The notes: a model not told the origin generated them from the sequence alone. Counted from the first letter of the stretch, positions 24,141 through 35,500 are shown. The stretch: DNA of 64,000 bases from Podocnemis expansa (GCA_007922195.1 ML681967.1:8923712-8987711), one strand, 5' to 3'. Numbers and translations are program-made.

Positions 24141-27100
24141 TGGGCACTGCCCGTGACCCCAGGGGAGAGCTAAAGTATTTTGGCCTCCTCCAACCAGGGC
24201 CACTTCCACATCCTCCGGCCCCATAAGGCCGATAATAGACCGTGTTTACCCCTTCTTCCCCCTTTAACTGTTACTGGCGAGGACTTGTCCTCACCACCAT
24301 TAACTTCAGTTCGAACCCCTCCAGGGGACCCTCCTAACAAACCCCCTCCAGGATGGCTCCGGGAGGGCTCTCAACCCTGGTCATCAACTTGGTTATAACA
24401 ACCCAGATCGCTGCCAGGCCTCCTTGGTGGCCTAGTAGGTGACATTCAGTGCTTCCTATGCCGCAGCGGATGCTCAACTCCCAGTGGTGGGACTCTCCCC
24501 TTCCGAAACAACAACTAACCCTTCTCTCCCTTCCTCACCCCTTACCTGGCGAGGATGGGTGATTTACATGTGACACAACCTCCCTCCGGGTAGGACTGGG
24601 ACAGTCCCTAGGCCTTGTGGGGACTTGCCCCCTCATTATTCAAAATTCCTCTCCCTCAGCGGAGGGCATCATGGAAGCCTGCCATCTAAACCCAGGCAGG
24701 CAATTGATGGCCACTGGCCCTAGTCCAAAGAAGCTACTATGACTGCATAAGCTCTGTCAGGGGAAGAGACCCCCCCCTTCCTTTGCAGTGACTCTTTTAC
24801 AGGAGGGGGTACATACAGCACTCATAGAACACACTTCCAACATCAGAGAGTGCATCACCCACCGCTGTCCACCCAACCTGTTGGGCAAAGAACCCCCTCA
24901 TTGGTTCCATGCCCTGACCACAAGATGAATGAGCTTGCCGCCACGCTCAGCCCTACCGCTCTCTCACTGGTGTTCAACCAATGGTCTCCAATCGACCTTC
25001 ATTAAGGTTGTGAGCATATGTTCACAATTGGAACCCTTCCCGAGCACAGTGGTCAGGTAATTTGCCCCCGCATCCTGTGTACCAGACATAAATGTTGGCA
25101 CCCAGGAACCAGACATAGCCGTGGCTACATCGCTAATGGCCCTTGTGAGGTATGAACCCTCAAATTTCTACCTCAACCTAAAGCTGAGAGTATTTGTAGA
25201 ATGAGGCCGCTGCCTGTTCCTCAACTTCCTTCAAAATATACAGATGAAAGGAGGTTAAACGAGCAAGCGGTGGACCCATTCCCCTGGAATTCTCCCAACC
25301 TAGGCTTTTGATTACCACTAGTGGCACATGCCCAGGTCCAAAGCCAGTACATGAGGTTCTTGCCCCTCATGAAAGGGGCCCAAGATATCTTCCTTCCTAT
25401 CCCTGAAGGGACTGTTTTCTGTTACATCCCAATCGGAAACCCCTCGGGCCCAAAATCCAGAGGAAATATGCAGATAATAGTTGCAAAACTAACTAGACTT
25501 CCCCTTTGCCACTCAGTTGTACGTAGGAAGGCTCATCCCTCCACCTTTCAATATGCCCATAATCACAGCTCATCTTCCCCTGCGTCGGTCTGGGAACCAT
25601 CTTCACAGACAGTTGCTCCTCCAGGACCAATCTTCGCCAACCAGGGCATCGTCCAGCGGTGTCTCTCACATAGCCACCTTCCCTGGATACGGCTTTAGTA
25701 CCGTGATTATCCCAGCTTAGCTACAGGAGACCCTAATTCAAGAGTCTGGTGGGTACAATTCCCTCTCTCCCATAAAACTCAGAGGTCTCAGTAGGCATGT
25801 CTTAGTTGACATACCCTGTCCTAAACTGTTGTGACAGAGTTTGGCTCTAATGCTCATTCTTCGTGAACCTGAAGTTACTCTCATTGTACAGATATTTGGG
25901 AATGGGCTTACCCTTGTTAGAGCTCACCTTCCGGTAGGACCTATTCCTTCACTACGATACCTGTGGAGGACACTCCAGATATACTTAAAAAAAAAAAAAT
26001 GAGAGAGAGAGGAGAGAGCAGGATGCACCCCAACAGACGGCATCCCACTGCCCTACCACTGTGGAGGAGCCTGCCTCCTCCGTACGTCCCCAGGGCTCTT
26101 TCCTGGAGGGAGCATCAATCCTAATGGGCACCCCAATGCAGTCTTGACTGGGCTGGGTCCCTCTCCGACATTGGTCCCCCCCTGGCAGGGTGAGACCATG
26201 TAGGCTGAAGCGTGTGAATTCTTAGGCCACGGGTACTAGCAACCAGACCTACTGGACTTATGAGCCATTACCAACCCACAGCCCACCACGTCCAAGCCCC
26301 TCACTGTAGCATCCCTATGGCTGCCTTCCTGTTGAGGAAACTCTAAAGAAAAGGAAATGGAAGGGCGTAGATAGTAGTACTACTACCTTCTTGGCATGCA
26401 AGGATTCACTTTTGGACATTCCCCCAGTGGGGTTTTGTCACAATACTACCCGTGCTTCTCTTATTTACTTTCATAGGATGGACCAGGCATCCGGGCCCCA
26501 AGCTGGTTCCGTCATCTCATTATGACTGTGCCTGTCAGAATATCGACCATTATCGTCAACGTCCCGATACCTCCTTGAACTAGCTCACTGTACCTTCTCT
26601 AGATTCTTCCCTCCCACCCTGGCTGCCCACCCCTCTTATGGGATACTGAGTGCGCCAGATTAATATACCTGAAACCCTCTGGCGGGTGTGTCACAGCCGC
26701 AGGTCCTGGGGGAACCTAAACCCCCTGTTCAAGTCTCCGGCCTGACCCCTTGACCCATAGGTGCCCTACAATATCAAACAGAGGGAAGGGACTCCACTCC
26801 CCTCGGGGTTTTCTTGAAGTGCTGATGACCACAACTGCCAGCCCAGCAAATTCTGGGCTCTGGGAGCTTCTCCATAAGCTTCAGACCAACTTCTATCACG
26901 GCCAGAATTCTAAAATTCCTGGTCTCCACAGGGTGCCTGCTAACATCCCTTGAGAAGAGTGGTTAAAGAGGCACTCTTTTACTATGATCTGTGGGCCCCT
27001 TGTACGTGTATGGTGACCTTAGGCCATCATGCCCAGGCATACTATGTGTGCTTTGGCAGTTCGGGCCTAATTCTCTCCGCTGGGTTACTCCCTACATCTC

Positions 27101-27250
27101 CAGGCTTCCCTCCTGGGATGAAGGTCCTTGGGTCATTTGTTTAGACCCCTGAGAACCTGATTGCTGGTCATTTAGCCATGTCGGAGTTCTGCTGTGCTGA
27201 GGGCGGGAATGACAACTCCACCTGCCATCCATCAGCAAGGCTAGCAGTCA
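24141..27250 (+). pseudogene. DIRS copy 1 interior, decayed
   Basis: By position this should carry the reverse transcriptase/RNase H and tyrosine recombinase frames. No continuous frame survives and I could not point to a YxDD-type or R-H-R-Y motif. Compositional bias (pyrimidine-rich on plus) matches the gag side. A GAGAGAGAGAGGAGAGAG stretch lies near 26000, and an A-run at 25987. Confidence 0.45.
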
Positions 27251-27251
27251 T

Positions 27252-27350
27252 CTATTTCTGAATGTATCAGAGCAGTGCTTGAAGGAGAACGGTAGTTTAC
27301 TTACCACTAACTATCCTTCTTCGAGATGGGTGCTTGGATTCATTCAGAGC
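27252..27350 (+). repeat. DIRS copy 1 internal complementary region (ICR)
   Basis: First half (ATTTCTGAATGTATCAGAGC to GAAGGAGAAC) is the reverse complement of the outer left end. Second half (GGTAGTTTACTTACCACTAA to GGATTCATTCAGAGCC) is the reverse complement of the outer right end. In DIRS elements this joined copy is thought to template completion of the ends on a circular intermediate. Confidence 0.88.
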
Positions 27351-27389
27351 CCTCCCCCGTCCCCACATTTGGAGTTGGTGACTCTTAGG

Positions 27390-27583
27390 AACTGGGGAGG
27401 GGCCAGCGGCCACCTATATAGCCACAGGATGATGTGGGGGGCGGTGGCCGCCGGCCCTCTTCTGACAGGCTAGAGGTAAAAGTTCTGACCAATCCAGCGC
27501 TCCGGCACGGAAACACCTATTTTTGAATGAATCCGAGCAGCCCATCTTGAAGGACAGTTACTGGTAAGTAACCTACCGTTCTT
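27390..27583 (-). repeat. DIRS copy 1 right inverted terminus
   Basis: Inverted copy of 22815-22988, ending CAGTTACTGGTAAGTAACC and TACCGTTCTT at the boundary. Confidence 0.85.
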
Positions 27584-28779
27584 CTTTAATTTAAATAGTA
27601 AAAGCTTATGTTTGCCGGATAGTAGATTGTGGATTCTATTCTCCATGTCTCAGATGTGAATCATTGTACGAAAGGGTGCCACATGCCTGAAGACACATAC
27701 CTGTGGCTTATCTGGTTGGCCGAAGGGCCTGTGCACCAAGGCTAGTTTGGCATAACTCCGGTCTTCCCTCTCACCCCCCAGATAGCTTATCAAATACTTT
27801 AAATAATTGCTGCAGCTGTGATTGATGTCAACTGCATAGCTAATTACCCGGGAGAGTAAAATGACTCTTTCTGTTTAAAAAAGCTGCAAATGAGTTAATT
27901 ATTTACTTTGCTTGCCTCTCTAACCTTGTTATGCTTGTAAATGAATAGAAATATTGATCTTGGAACTGATTTGGGTGTTAGCACAGCCTGAGATGGTTTA
28001 ATTAGGGGTTTAAAAGTTATCCTACTTGCTTCTTCTGACCAAGCACATTATCTTTTTACTTTACTTACCTTTCACAGAATCCATTATGGGAATAGTGCCA
28101 GGAAGGACCATTTAGGCCACCCATTTGAGCTCCTTTCGTTACTGGCACCACAGCTGCCTTATTTAGACTGTGCTTACCTCATTGTAACAATAGCACTTCA
28201 ATCCCCTGACAACATATTCCATTGCCCGGTTACTTTTTTTTACCATTCAAACCAGGGCTGTATTAATTCCCCTGTGGGCCTGGGGCTCGTAGATTTTGTG
28301 GAGTCGCCACTGTACCTGAGCCGGCTTCCAGTTTCCCAGCTGGGCTGGGGGTCTGTATCTGAGAGAGGGAGCATGAGCCTGTAGGGGGGGAGCAAATGCT
28401 TGCTTGGCTCCATCACTGCCCTCCATGCACTTATTTCCCTTACCCTTCATCCTCAGCGCTCGCCTCTCCCACTCCAGCACCACCACCTGATGCCAGCTTG
28501 GTTAGGGACAGCCTTACCTCCTGAGGGGCCAGGCTGTGCTGGCTCTTCATGATGTGCAAGGGTGTGCAGAAGCAAGAGCAGCCATCCCTCTGCCTCCCAA
28601 GCCCCTGCCTATAGTGAAGGGCTGAGCAGGCACCCTGTGCTTACCCACCACTTTAGCCCCAGAGCCTCGTGCTAGATGAGGCAGCTTCAGTCCCAGACTG
28701 ACAGGGGGAGTTCCAGGCTGTCCCGTCACAACATGCAGGGGGCAGGAACCACTAGAGAGGCTGGTGCCCACATCCCCTT
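27584..28779. other. unique DNA, first half AT-rich and possibly conserved
   Basis: 27.76-28.06 kb has several homeodomain-like words (GTGATTGATG, GCTAATTACC, GAGTTAATTATTTAC, GGTTTAATTAGG) and no recognisable repeat. 28.25-28.78 kb is GC-richer with no feature recognised. Confidence 0.3.
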
Positions 28780-30259
28780 TGTAAGGGGACTGACAGCCCC
28801 TTACTGAAACTGAATGGGCCTTTTTGATTGGCCACTCTAGCCTGGAAGCAAGACTCTGAAACAGGCAGCCCCAGGGCCAGTGGGAGGGACCAGTGTTCCA
28901 GGATGGTCTGATTTACTGGATGGACAGGACAATGAGGGAGCCAGGAGACTGCTCTCCTGCCCCTGAGGTGAAACTGCAGGCTGGATGTGCCTGGGCAAGC
29001 CAGAGTGTGTGGGGGGGCCAAGCTAAGGAGGAAGCACTAAGCAGCCAGCAGCAGGGAGCCAGAGAACCCAGGAAAGGGGGCCAAGCTGAGCTGATTTGTG
29101 CAGAGCAGACCCACAGCAGCCAGACTAGCAGAAAGCCAAGTCAAGCTGAGCAGAGCAGAGCTGGAGCCAGAGACAGAGGCAGAGGTGTCTGAAGCTGGGT
29201 GCAGGAGGTCAGAGAAGGAGCCCAAGGTGCTGATCTGATCTGTGGAGACCCCCAGCAGGAGAACCAGAGGAGCCCGAGGAGTGCCCCAGAGAGCCACATG
29301 GAACCAGAGCAGTGGCTGGGAGCCAGAGCTGCAGCCATATGGAGCTCAGTGTGGTGAGCAGCTGGGAACAGTGAAGGGGGGCTGATGCTGGGAAGAAGGG
29401 CCCTGCCCCTGGAGCTTGGGGATGTGTGGCCACAGCCAGAGCCTGCATCTCTGACTCCCTAGATCAAAGCAGTGCTGCCAGGCCTGGACAGAGGGCCTGT
29501 GATGTGTAAAACAGACTGAGAACGTCCTGTACACCCCAAAGATTCTGTGTGTGATGTCCCCGTACCAGGGGACTTGTTGGGTGTTTTACCTTTAACCAGG
29601 GCCGTTCTTAAGGGGGGGCAGGAGGGGCAACCGCCCTGGGCCCCACACTTTGGGGGGCCTTGCGCTTCTGGGGGATCCCACGCAGCTGGCTGGAGTAAGG
29701 AAGCAGGGAGCTTTTTCAAGCTGTGGGACTAGGGAGCAGCTCCGGCTGGTCAGGTAAGAGGGAAGGGAATTCAGCCAGGCAGCATTTGTTTACAGTAACT
29801 CTTAAGTAGCCACCTTCCCACAACTGCTCCCTGAGGGGAAGAGAAAGGGTAAGTGCTGAGATAAAACTTATGGAGCCAGCCTCAATCAAGCAAATGGGGA
29901 CAAAGTCAGGAGAATGTCACATCCCCAACCTTTACAAAACAAGACCTTCTCTTTGAATTTACATAGCATTTCCAGAAAGTGTTCTCAGATATTAAAGAAC
30001 TTTTTTCCTTCTACATTCAACAAGACTTTTCTGTCTTCAGGGATGTCTTTTTGAGCAAACTTCTCTGTGCAGATAATGATCTATTATACCTGAGAGAGAA
30101 GACCCCAGGGTAGTGCTCATATGGAAATACTGGGTTTTTAGGGTTAATGGCCATCAACACATTAAAGAAGTTTTTTATCCTTCCTTCTGCACTGTAAATA
30201 AACCCCATTGTCATTGATTGCAGTCAGAGCACCAGTCCCAAAGCATGGCAAAGAGGAAA

Positions 30260-30390
30260 GCAGCTGTGGCCATGTGGGTCTGGTTTAGTGAAACAAACAA
30301 GGAATCCTGTGGCACTTTTAAAGACTAACAAATGTATTTATTTGTTAGCTTTTAAAAGTGCCACAAGACTCCTTGTTTGTTTTACATCAG
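30260..30390. mobile_element. PLE tail hairpin inside the 2.1-kb hAT
   Basis: AAACAAACAAGGAATCCTGT and GGCACTTTTAAAGACTAACA, then about 10 bp, then TGTTAGCTTTTAAAAGTGCC and ACAAGACTCCTTGTTTGTTT: a near-perfect inverted pair of about 42 bp per arm. Confidence 0.85.
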
Positions 30391-31044
30391 GGTATCTGAG
30401 AGGATGCCAAAGGTCCCTTGTTTCTTCCTCTCATCCTCAAACAGTACCTGAGTTTCATTACTTAGATCACCTGCAAAGCAATGAGGAATGTATGAATACA
30501 TATATTAAAATAAGATGGAAAAGGAGAGAGTCAGGCAGCATAAAGGAAATAACATACATTAGACAATTGGAATCCAGTGCTTTAAGGTGAGATAGGACCT
30601 GAACTTATTTCTTGTTATCATCCAAAAATAGCTTCCCTGTCTCTGAATTTTCAATTGAACAAAAACGATCTAAGAAAAATTATTAAACTTGTAAAATTGT
30701 GTGCCCATCTTGAACAGAAAACCAGAACCATGAAGAGTACCTCCAGATGATGCTCCTGTCCACTTAGCTGTGAGGTTGATGAAACATCACCATGACACAT
30801 TCAGTATTGCCTACCCTAAACATCAAAAATAGTCACAAGTCTGGCTTAAATATATCATTAAAACTCACTTAAAAATAAAGAGATGTTTAAAGAAATAATA
30901 AATGAGAGGGAGCTATTTTCTCTGACTTCTGGGTTTTGAGCCTTTAGGATAAAGTCAGGTCATGTTTTTCTGCTTCTCTCTGCAACCTTTTAGCTTGAGG
31001 GCTAGAATTTTATGATTTTATTAAAGAAAAATTATGACACTGCC

Positions 31045-31601
31045 CAGTGTTCCCTCTAAGCTGATGATGCAGCTGAACAAGTTATGGGTGCACAAGTTAT
31101 TGGGGAGCCAGTGGGCAGCAGGGAAGAAGCCCATTGGGGCCTAGAGAACCAGCAGGGAACTTGCTCAGCTGCATCATCAGCTTAGAGCAGTGGTTCCCAA
31201 CCTTTCTCAGGCTGGCGACCCCTTTGTAACAAAAAAAAAAAATCTTTGCAGACCCCCCAGCTGATTATGTAATCTGGCCTGCGTGGGCAGACTTTGGCCC
31301 GCACCAGTGGAACAGCTGGTGAGCAGCGCTGCCACCACCATTGCGTGCACCACTGGGGAGCTGAGCCGCAGCAGCTGTGGTCCCCTGCCCTTGCCCCTGC
31401 TGGGGAGCTGCTGTGGCTCCATCCCCCTGCCAGGATACAGCCACAGAAGGGGAAAGGCAGCCCTGGCAGGGAGCATCAGGGCTGTAGCTGGATTTAGGCC
31501 CCAGGTAGGGAGAGGCTCTGCAGACCCCCTGCAAAGTGTCCGCGGACCTCTGGGGGTCCCCGGACCACAGGTTGGGAACCACTGGCTTAGAGGGAACATT
31601 G
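31045..31601. mobile_element. hAT-type element (CAGTGTTCCCTCTAAGCTG ends)
   Basis: Left end CAGTGTTCCCTCTAAGCTG at 31045, right end CAGCTTAGAGGGAACATTG split by another insertion and finishing at 31601. Flanking words ACACTGCC and CACTGCAA share CACTGC, a decayed 8-bp duplication. Without its guest it is only about 150 bp, so a MITE. Confidence 0.8.
31188..31584. mobile_element. hAT-type MITE (CAGTGGTTCCCAACC ends), innermost
   Basis: 397 bp between CAGTGGTTCCCAACCTTTCT and AGGTTGGGAACCACTG. The 8-bp word GCTTAGAG is repeated exactly on both sides (31180-31187 and 31585-31592); it belongs to the right end of the host MITE, proving insertion into that element. Confidence 0.93.
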
Positions 31602-32071
31602 CACTGCAAAGTTTAAATGGGGGGCCCTGCACAAACTGATTCACCCTGGGCCCCGCTCCCCCCTAGGGACGGCCCTGCCTTTAACCTTTCTCCTCTTTCT
31701 TTTATTTTAATTTGATTCTTGATTGCTGTTGGTTTAATAAATTGTATTACTGTAAATTGCATACAGTGAGTGGTGGGACAGGGAAGCACCCAGTGCAGTC
31801 AGCATCCTGGAGTGGGGACACCCTACCCCCTGCCCTGAATGAATACAACAAGTTTGGAGGTCAAGCCCCCAGGAACTCTGGGGCCAGTCTTGTTGGGGTT
31901 ACAGGGACCCCACCACGCAAGAGAATGGGAGGGGAGCCTTTGAGGTCAGGCAGGTCCCTGGGTAAAGGAAGTGGGAGCAAGGACTCAGAACCTGTTGCTA
32001 CCCACCTTCACTGGGGTGGTACATAAACCAGAAGCGTTCCCCACAATAGTGGGTACATCCCCCCACTTACA

Positions 32072-32420
32072 CCTGTGCCTTGTGAAGGGCTGGAAAGGTT
32101 CTACAACTGGCTCACTGCCCTGCATGGCACAAGTGGGACTAGTGGTGGCCAGTACCAGGCTCCCTTCTCTGCCCGCAGGTCCTGCTGGAGGCCCCCTTAG
32201 CCCAAGGTTCTTGGCTGCAGTCCTTAAAACCCTTGCATTATTCAGCCCTGATTCAAACAGACCTCCTGTTACCTGACTTAAATATTTCCTTCTGTGAGCC
32301 TGAGGCCATTTTTCCTTGTTCTTCATCTTCTGGAGCTGTGAATAATTTCCTTTCTTTCATTTGTATCATCTTGAATTAGAGCTGGGCAAAAATTTTTACA
32401 TTGAGAGTTCTTGGGTGACA
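32072..32420. other. unclassified DNA
   Basis: No gene recognised. AGAGCTGGGCAAAAATTTTT near 32380 is a word common in degraded reptile repeats. Confidence 0.3.
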
Positions 32421-32429
32421 GATTATAAG

Positions 32430-33360
32430 GAGGAATGATTGCCACCACCTGAGAGGTGCAGGGAGCTCTGGATGGGTCCCCAGGTAGGTGGTGCATGGAG
32501 GCCCCTGCCCATCAAAGTAGGAGCCAGGGGGCAGGACAGGAAGTATAAAAGCAGAGCCAGAGAGCTCACTCCAGCCTAGGCTGGCTAGGAGGCAGGAGAG
32601 TGGCTTGGCAGCTCTGTTGCTCTGGTCCTCCCTGGGGTCAGACTCAGGACCCCTGGGCCAGTGCTGGGAAAGCTGGCTAGCCCCCCCCCCCCCAGTGGCC
32701 ACTGCCCTGGAGGGAGGGCTGGACCCAAAGGGTGCTCAGGTATCCAGGGACCTGCTAGTCCCAACCCTGGCCCATTTCACATGCTGCTTGACTGTGGGGA
32801 CTCTTGACACACCACTGCTTACCTCTGACCTGGAGGAGTGCCCCTTGCTGAGGAAGCAGATCCCCTCTCTGTGGGCTGTGACCTGGAAGAACTACCCCTC
32901 AAGAAGACCCTGGCTGAGCTACCTGATCTACCCTCACTGGACGAGATGGAGGGCTTCTCCTGCTTGCTGTGGGATGACTACCCAGAAGGACCTGAGGAAG
33001 AAATGGCACAGGTACTGCCAGGAGAGTAGGTCAGAAGTAGCCCAGGGGAGCAGCACCCCAGGCCCCCATGCCAGGGTAAGTGTGTTGTGGCAGGGACCCT
33101 GCTGACACTGTGGACAAACGGCAGTCACTGCCAGGGCCCTGGCCTGGGACACAGTGTAGATAGGTGGGCCAGTGCCACCCTCCTCCCCATTCCTGAGGCA
33201 GCCCCACTTGCGGAGCTTGGAACCCTGAGGTGGAATGACTGCCAGCATCCTAGAGCCATCTGCAACCCTGCCCCGCCCAAGGGGCAAAAGACGTTGACAG
33301 ACAGCTGTGACCAGCCCATTGCCTGCCCAGGAAGAGCAGGCCATTACACAGATGGCCATT
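32430..33360 (+). repeat. GC-rich repeat-like unit with a TATA box, possible LTR
   Basis: A TATAAAA box at 32544-32550 is preceded by GGGGGCAGGACAGGAAG and followed by AGCAGAGCCAGAGAGCTCA, as in the promoter part of a retroelement LTR. A C-run of 13 lies at about 32680-32692. Frames here (plus 32605-33105, plus 32838-33029 with an acidic leucine-rich stretch) overlap on several frames and match no family I know. Ends and target duplication could not be set. Confidence 0.4.
32544..32550 (+). promoter_or_regulatory. TATA box candidate
   Basis: TATAAAA within a GC-rich context, about 30 bp upstream of AGCTCACTCCAGCC. Supported by context only. Confidence 0.4.
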
Positions 33361-33427
33361 CTTTCTAAAAAAATTTTTGTGTGTGTGTGTGTGTGGAAAA
33401 AGCATTTTTCATTTAAAGTTTTCTATT

Positions 33428-34628
33428 TGTAAGGCAGGCTTAGAAGCTGTGCATAACAGCTTCTGAAGGGGTAACTAATCTGCATGGGTCCTGTATTAGC
33501 ATGAACACAAAAGAGCACAATTAAGTATTAGCATACCAGGTGCAGAGCTTAGTGGGTAATAGTATTTGGGGTTAATCTGCTCACAAATCTGCTAATATCT
33601 GTAATTCTACTGAAGAGAAATATAAAATACTGTCTTATGGTGATATGCTGTTCTCTGCTTGTTCCAAATCTGTCTGGGTTAGTTAAGGGGTAAAGGCAAC
33701 CCATAGTTAAAAAAAGGCTTGTAAGAAAGGCCACTGGCTATTTCAGCCTGAAAAGAGAGAGAGGGGTGGGGTTTTGCATTAGCTCCTTTTGGAGCAAAGT
33801 GCTGGTAGCATTCCTGTCTTGCTCCAGCCCCCTGTCAAATAATAGATCTGGCTGGGCTTCTTTGAGGCCCCCTTTGTTATGTTAAGGACAGTAAGTGTTT
33901 GCAGTTACTTGATGTTTAAGAGCTGTTGTGGCTAGAAAGAAGCAAACTCTTTGAGCTGAGATTACTAGAGAGTGGGAACACCCCCTTTCTGAGCTGAAAT
34001 TACTGAAGAGGAGCAACAGATGGAGTGACCAGCAGATGGAGCTAGTGCATAGAGAGAGCAGCCAGTGGTGAGCTGGATGGCGTGAGTGACCAGAGGGTGG
34101 AGCAGCCAGCGGTGAGCTGGGTGGTGTGAGTGACTGGAGGGTGGAGCTCGCAGATAGCGGGCAAAGCCAAGGAACAGTTCTAGAGGATGGAGTAAGTGAC
34201 CAGTAGATGGCTTCGGCAGACAGCTGGCATGAAAGACACTCCCTATGTATCCTAGGGTTGGCTGAGAGCCTAGTTAGCACTGATTTCCCAGATCAGTGCC
34301 AGTTTTGCCATTAAGTTTGTATGTTCTATTATGTGGTGTGGGTTGTTGGGAACTTTGCTCTATACTGATTTTTCTAGATTAGTGCTTATCTCTGTTATTT
34401 GGCCTTTTGCATTCTGTTTTACTACTATTAAAAGTTCTGTTTACTAGACTCAGTCTGGTGCTTGTGAGTGGGGAAGCTTTACCCCTTTGCGGTGCCCAGG
34501 GAACAGTGCAGGATTCCCCAGAAATCTGGGTGGGGTCTCAAGCAGTCGGTGGTATTACACTACTGGGAAACCCTTAGATATAGAACTTGGCCCTTGTCCT
34601 GCCAGCCCGCCCTGGCAGAAGGGTTACA
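33428..34628 (+). mobile_element. solo LTR, family 1, copy B
   Basis: Begins TGTAAGGCAGGCTTAGAAGC and ends GGCAGAAGGGTTACA. A perfect 4-bp duplication TATT flanks it (33424-33427 and 34629-34632), the size made by gammaretrovirus-like and some other integrases. An ATTAAA polyadenylation-type signal lies at 34427-34432, about 200 bp before the end. No internal retroviral genes remain on either side, so this is a solo LTR left by recombination. Confidence 0.88.
34015..34205. repeat. tandem repeats within LTR copy B
   Basis: GGAGCAGCCAGCGGTGAGCTGG-like words recur (GCAGCCAGTGGTGAGCTGG at about 34059; GCAGCCAGCGGTGAGCTGG at about 34102) with GAGTGACCAG and AGTGACTGGAGGGTGGAG between. Counterpart of the array in copy A. 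Confidence 0.65.
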
Positions 34629-35270
34629 TATTTGTTTTAAAGAAGAACTGAAAATAGAAAAAAAAACCTAGTAAATTGAAGAATTTCAGGGTAGGGGGTT
34701 GGGTAGAAAAAATGGAAAATATTCCCAAAAAGCTTTTTTGGGGGGGAAAAAACCAAATTTTTGTGGTTTTTTTTGTTTTGTTTTTTTTTTCCTTTTGGTC
34801 ATATTGATGGAAAATACTCCCCAGTTGCCAGTTAGGTCTACCCTGACTACAGCCTGCAGGTTTGTTGTTATGTTCCCATTGACTCAGTTTCCTTTTTAGA
34901 CTAGATTTAGTGTGTCACTAAGGTGATGCCAGGGTGTGATGACCTGTTAAAACAACTGAGGGTGCAGAGCTATTATTGACTCCTGTCCCTACTGTGGTCT
35001 TACAACAGAATACTCTTCTCTTCCCCCATTCAGCGAAACACCTTATGGTTTATAACTGTGGGTTGGTTCTCCTCACTTCCTTTCCCTGATATTCTAGAAA
35101 GTAAAAACTTCTTGGTTTCTAGTGACATAATAGTAGCAGGCAACAGCCAAATTGATAGAACAAGGCCAATCACAGCATACCATTTCTTTAAGGAGATAAG
35201 ATACACAGTAGTATAGAAAGCCTCTTATTCTTATCCCCATTAAAGGCAACTGTGGGAAACTCTGCTAGTA
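34629..35270. other. unique DNA
   Basis: T-rich tract at 34760-34795; nothing coding recognised. Confidence 0.3.
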
Positions 35271-35274
35271 TTTA

Positions 35275-35500
35275 AAACAAACAAGGAGTCCTTTAGCACT
35301 TTCAAAGACTAAAAAATGTATTTGTAACACACACTTTTGTAGGAAAAATCCCATTTTGTCAGACATTTGAAATGGGATCCCACAAAAGCGCATGCAACAA
35401 ATAAATTTGTTAGTCTTTAAAAGTGCTACAAGGCTCTTTTATTTATTTATTTATTTATTTATTTATTTTTGCTGAACTAGACTAAGATGGTTGCCCCTTT
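35275..35500. mobile_element. PLE tail inverted pair with (ATTT)n
   Basis: AAACAAACAAGGAGTCCTTT, GCACTTTCAAAGACTAAA and TTGTAGGAAAAATCCC face GGGATCCCACAAAAGCGCAT, AATTTGTTAGTCTTTAAAAG and TGCTACAAGGCTC. The right arm ends in about nine ATTT units (35438-35470) and the outer module CTGAACTAGACTAAGATGG. Confidence 0.8.

Larger units (their letters stand above)
22815..27583 (+). mobile_element. DIRS-type tyrosine-recombinase retrotransposon, copy 1, degenerate
   Basis: The element has the diagnostic DIRS architecture. A left terminus (22815-22988) and right terminus (27390-27583) are inverted repeats of one another. An internal complementary region (27252-27350), just inside the right terminus, is complementary first to the outer left end and then to the outer right end. 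A gag remnant lies near the left, giving sense orientation. No target duplication is expected for DIRS and none is seen. Reverse transcriptase, RNase H and recombinase domains were not recognisable by eye: the 24.1-27.2 kb interior is full of stops. At about 4.77 kb it is a little short of a usual full-length DIRS. Closest alternatives, an LTR element or Ngaro with split direct repeats, do not fit the inverted ends plus ICR. Confidence 0.88.
29597..31677. mobile_element. hAT-type element, 2.1 kb, inside LTR family 2
   Basis: Starts CAGGGCCGTTCTTAAGGG and ends CCCCCTAGGGACGGCCCTG, inverted ends. It is flanked on both sides by the exact 8-bp word CCTTTAAC (29589-29596 and 31678-31685). No transposase frame remains. 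It carries in turn a PLE hairpin (30260-30390) and a second hAT (31045-31601). Confidence 0.9.
28780..32071 (+). mobile_element. LTR, family 2, copy 1, split by a nested hAT stack
   Basis: Begins TGTAAGGGGACTGACAGC and ends TCCCCCCACTTACA, so TG...CA with short inverted ends. With the 2,081-bp hAT insertion (29597-31677) removed, the LTR is about 1.2 kb. It aligns along its length with copy 2 at 42.86-44.19 kb. A polyadenylation signal AATAAA lies at 31736-31741. Flanks CCTT and CCTG agree at 3 of 4 bases. The glycine/glutamine-rich and serine/proline-rich frames over 28.9-29.4 kb come from GCAGAGC-, GCCAGAG-type words and are not genes. Confidence 0.75.

Noticed and set aside
28893..29448. 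Frames rich in glutamine/alanine or leucine/serine
   Set aside because: Word bias of the LTR family 2 sequence (GCAGAGC, GCCAGAG); the same bias occurs in copy 2.
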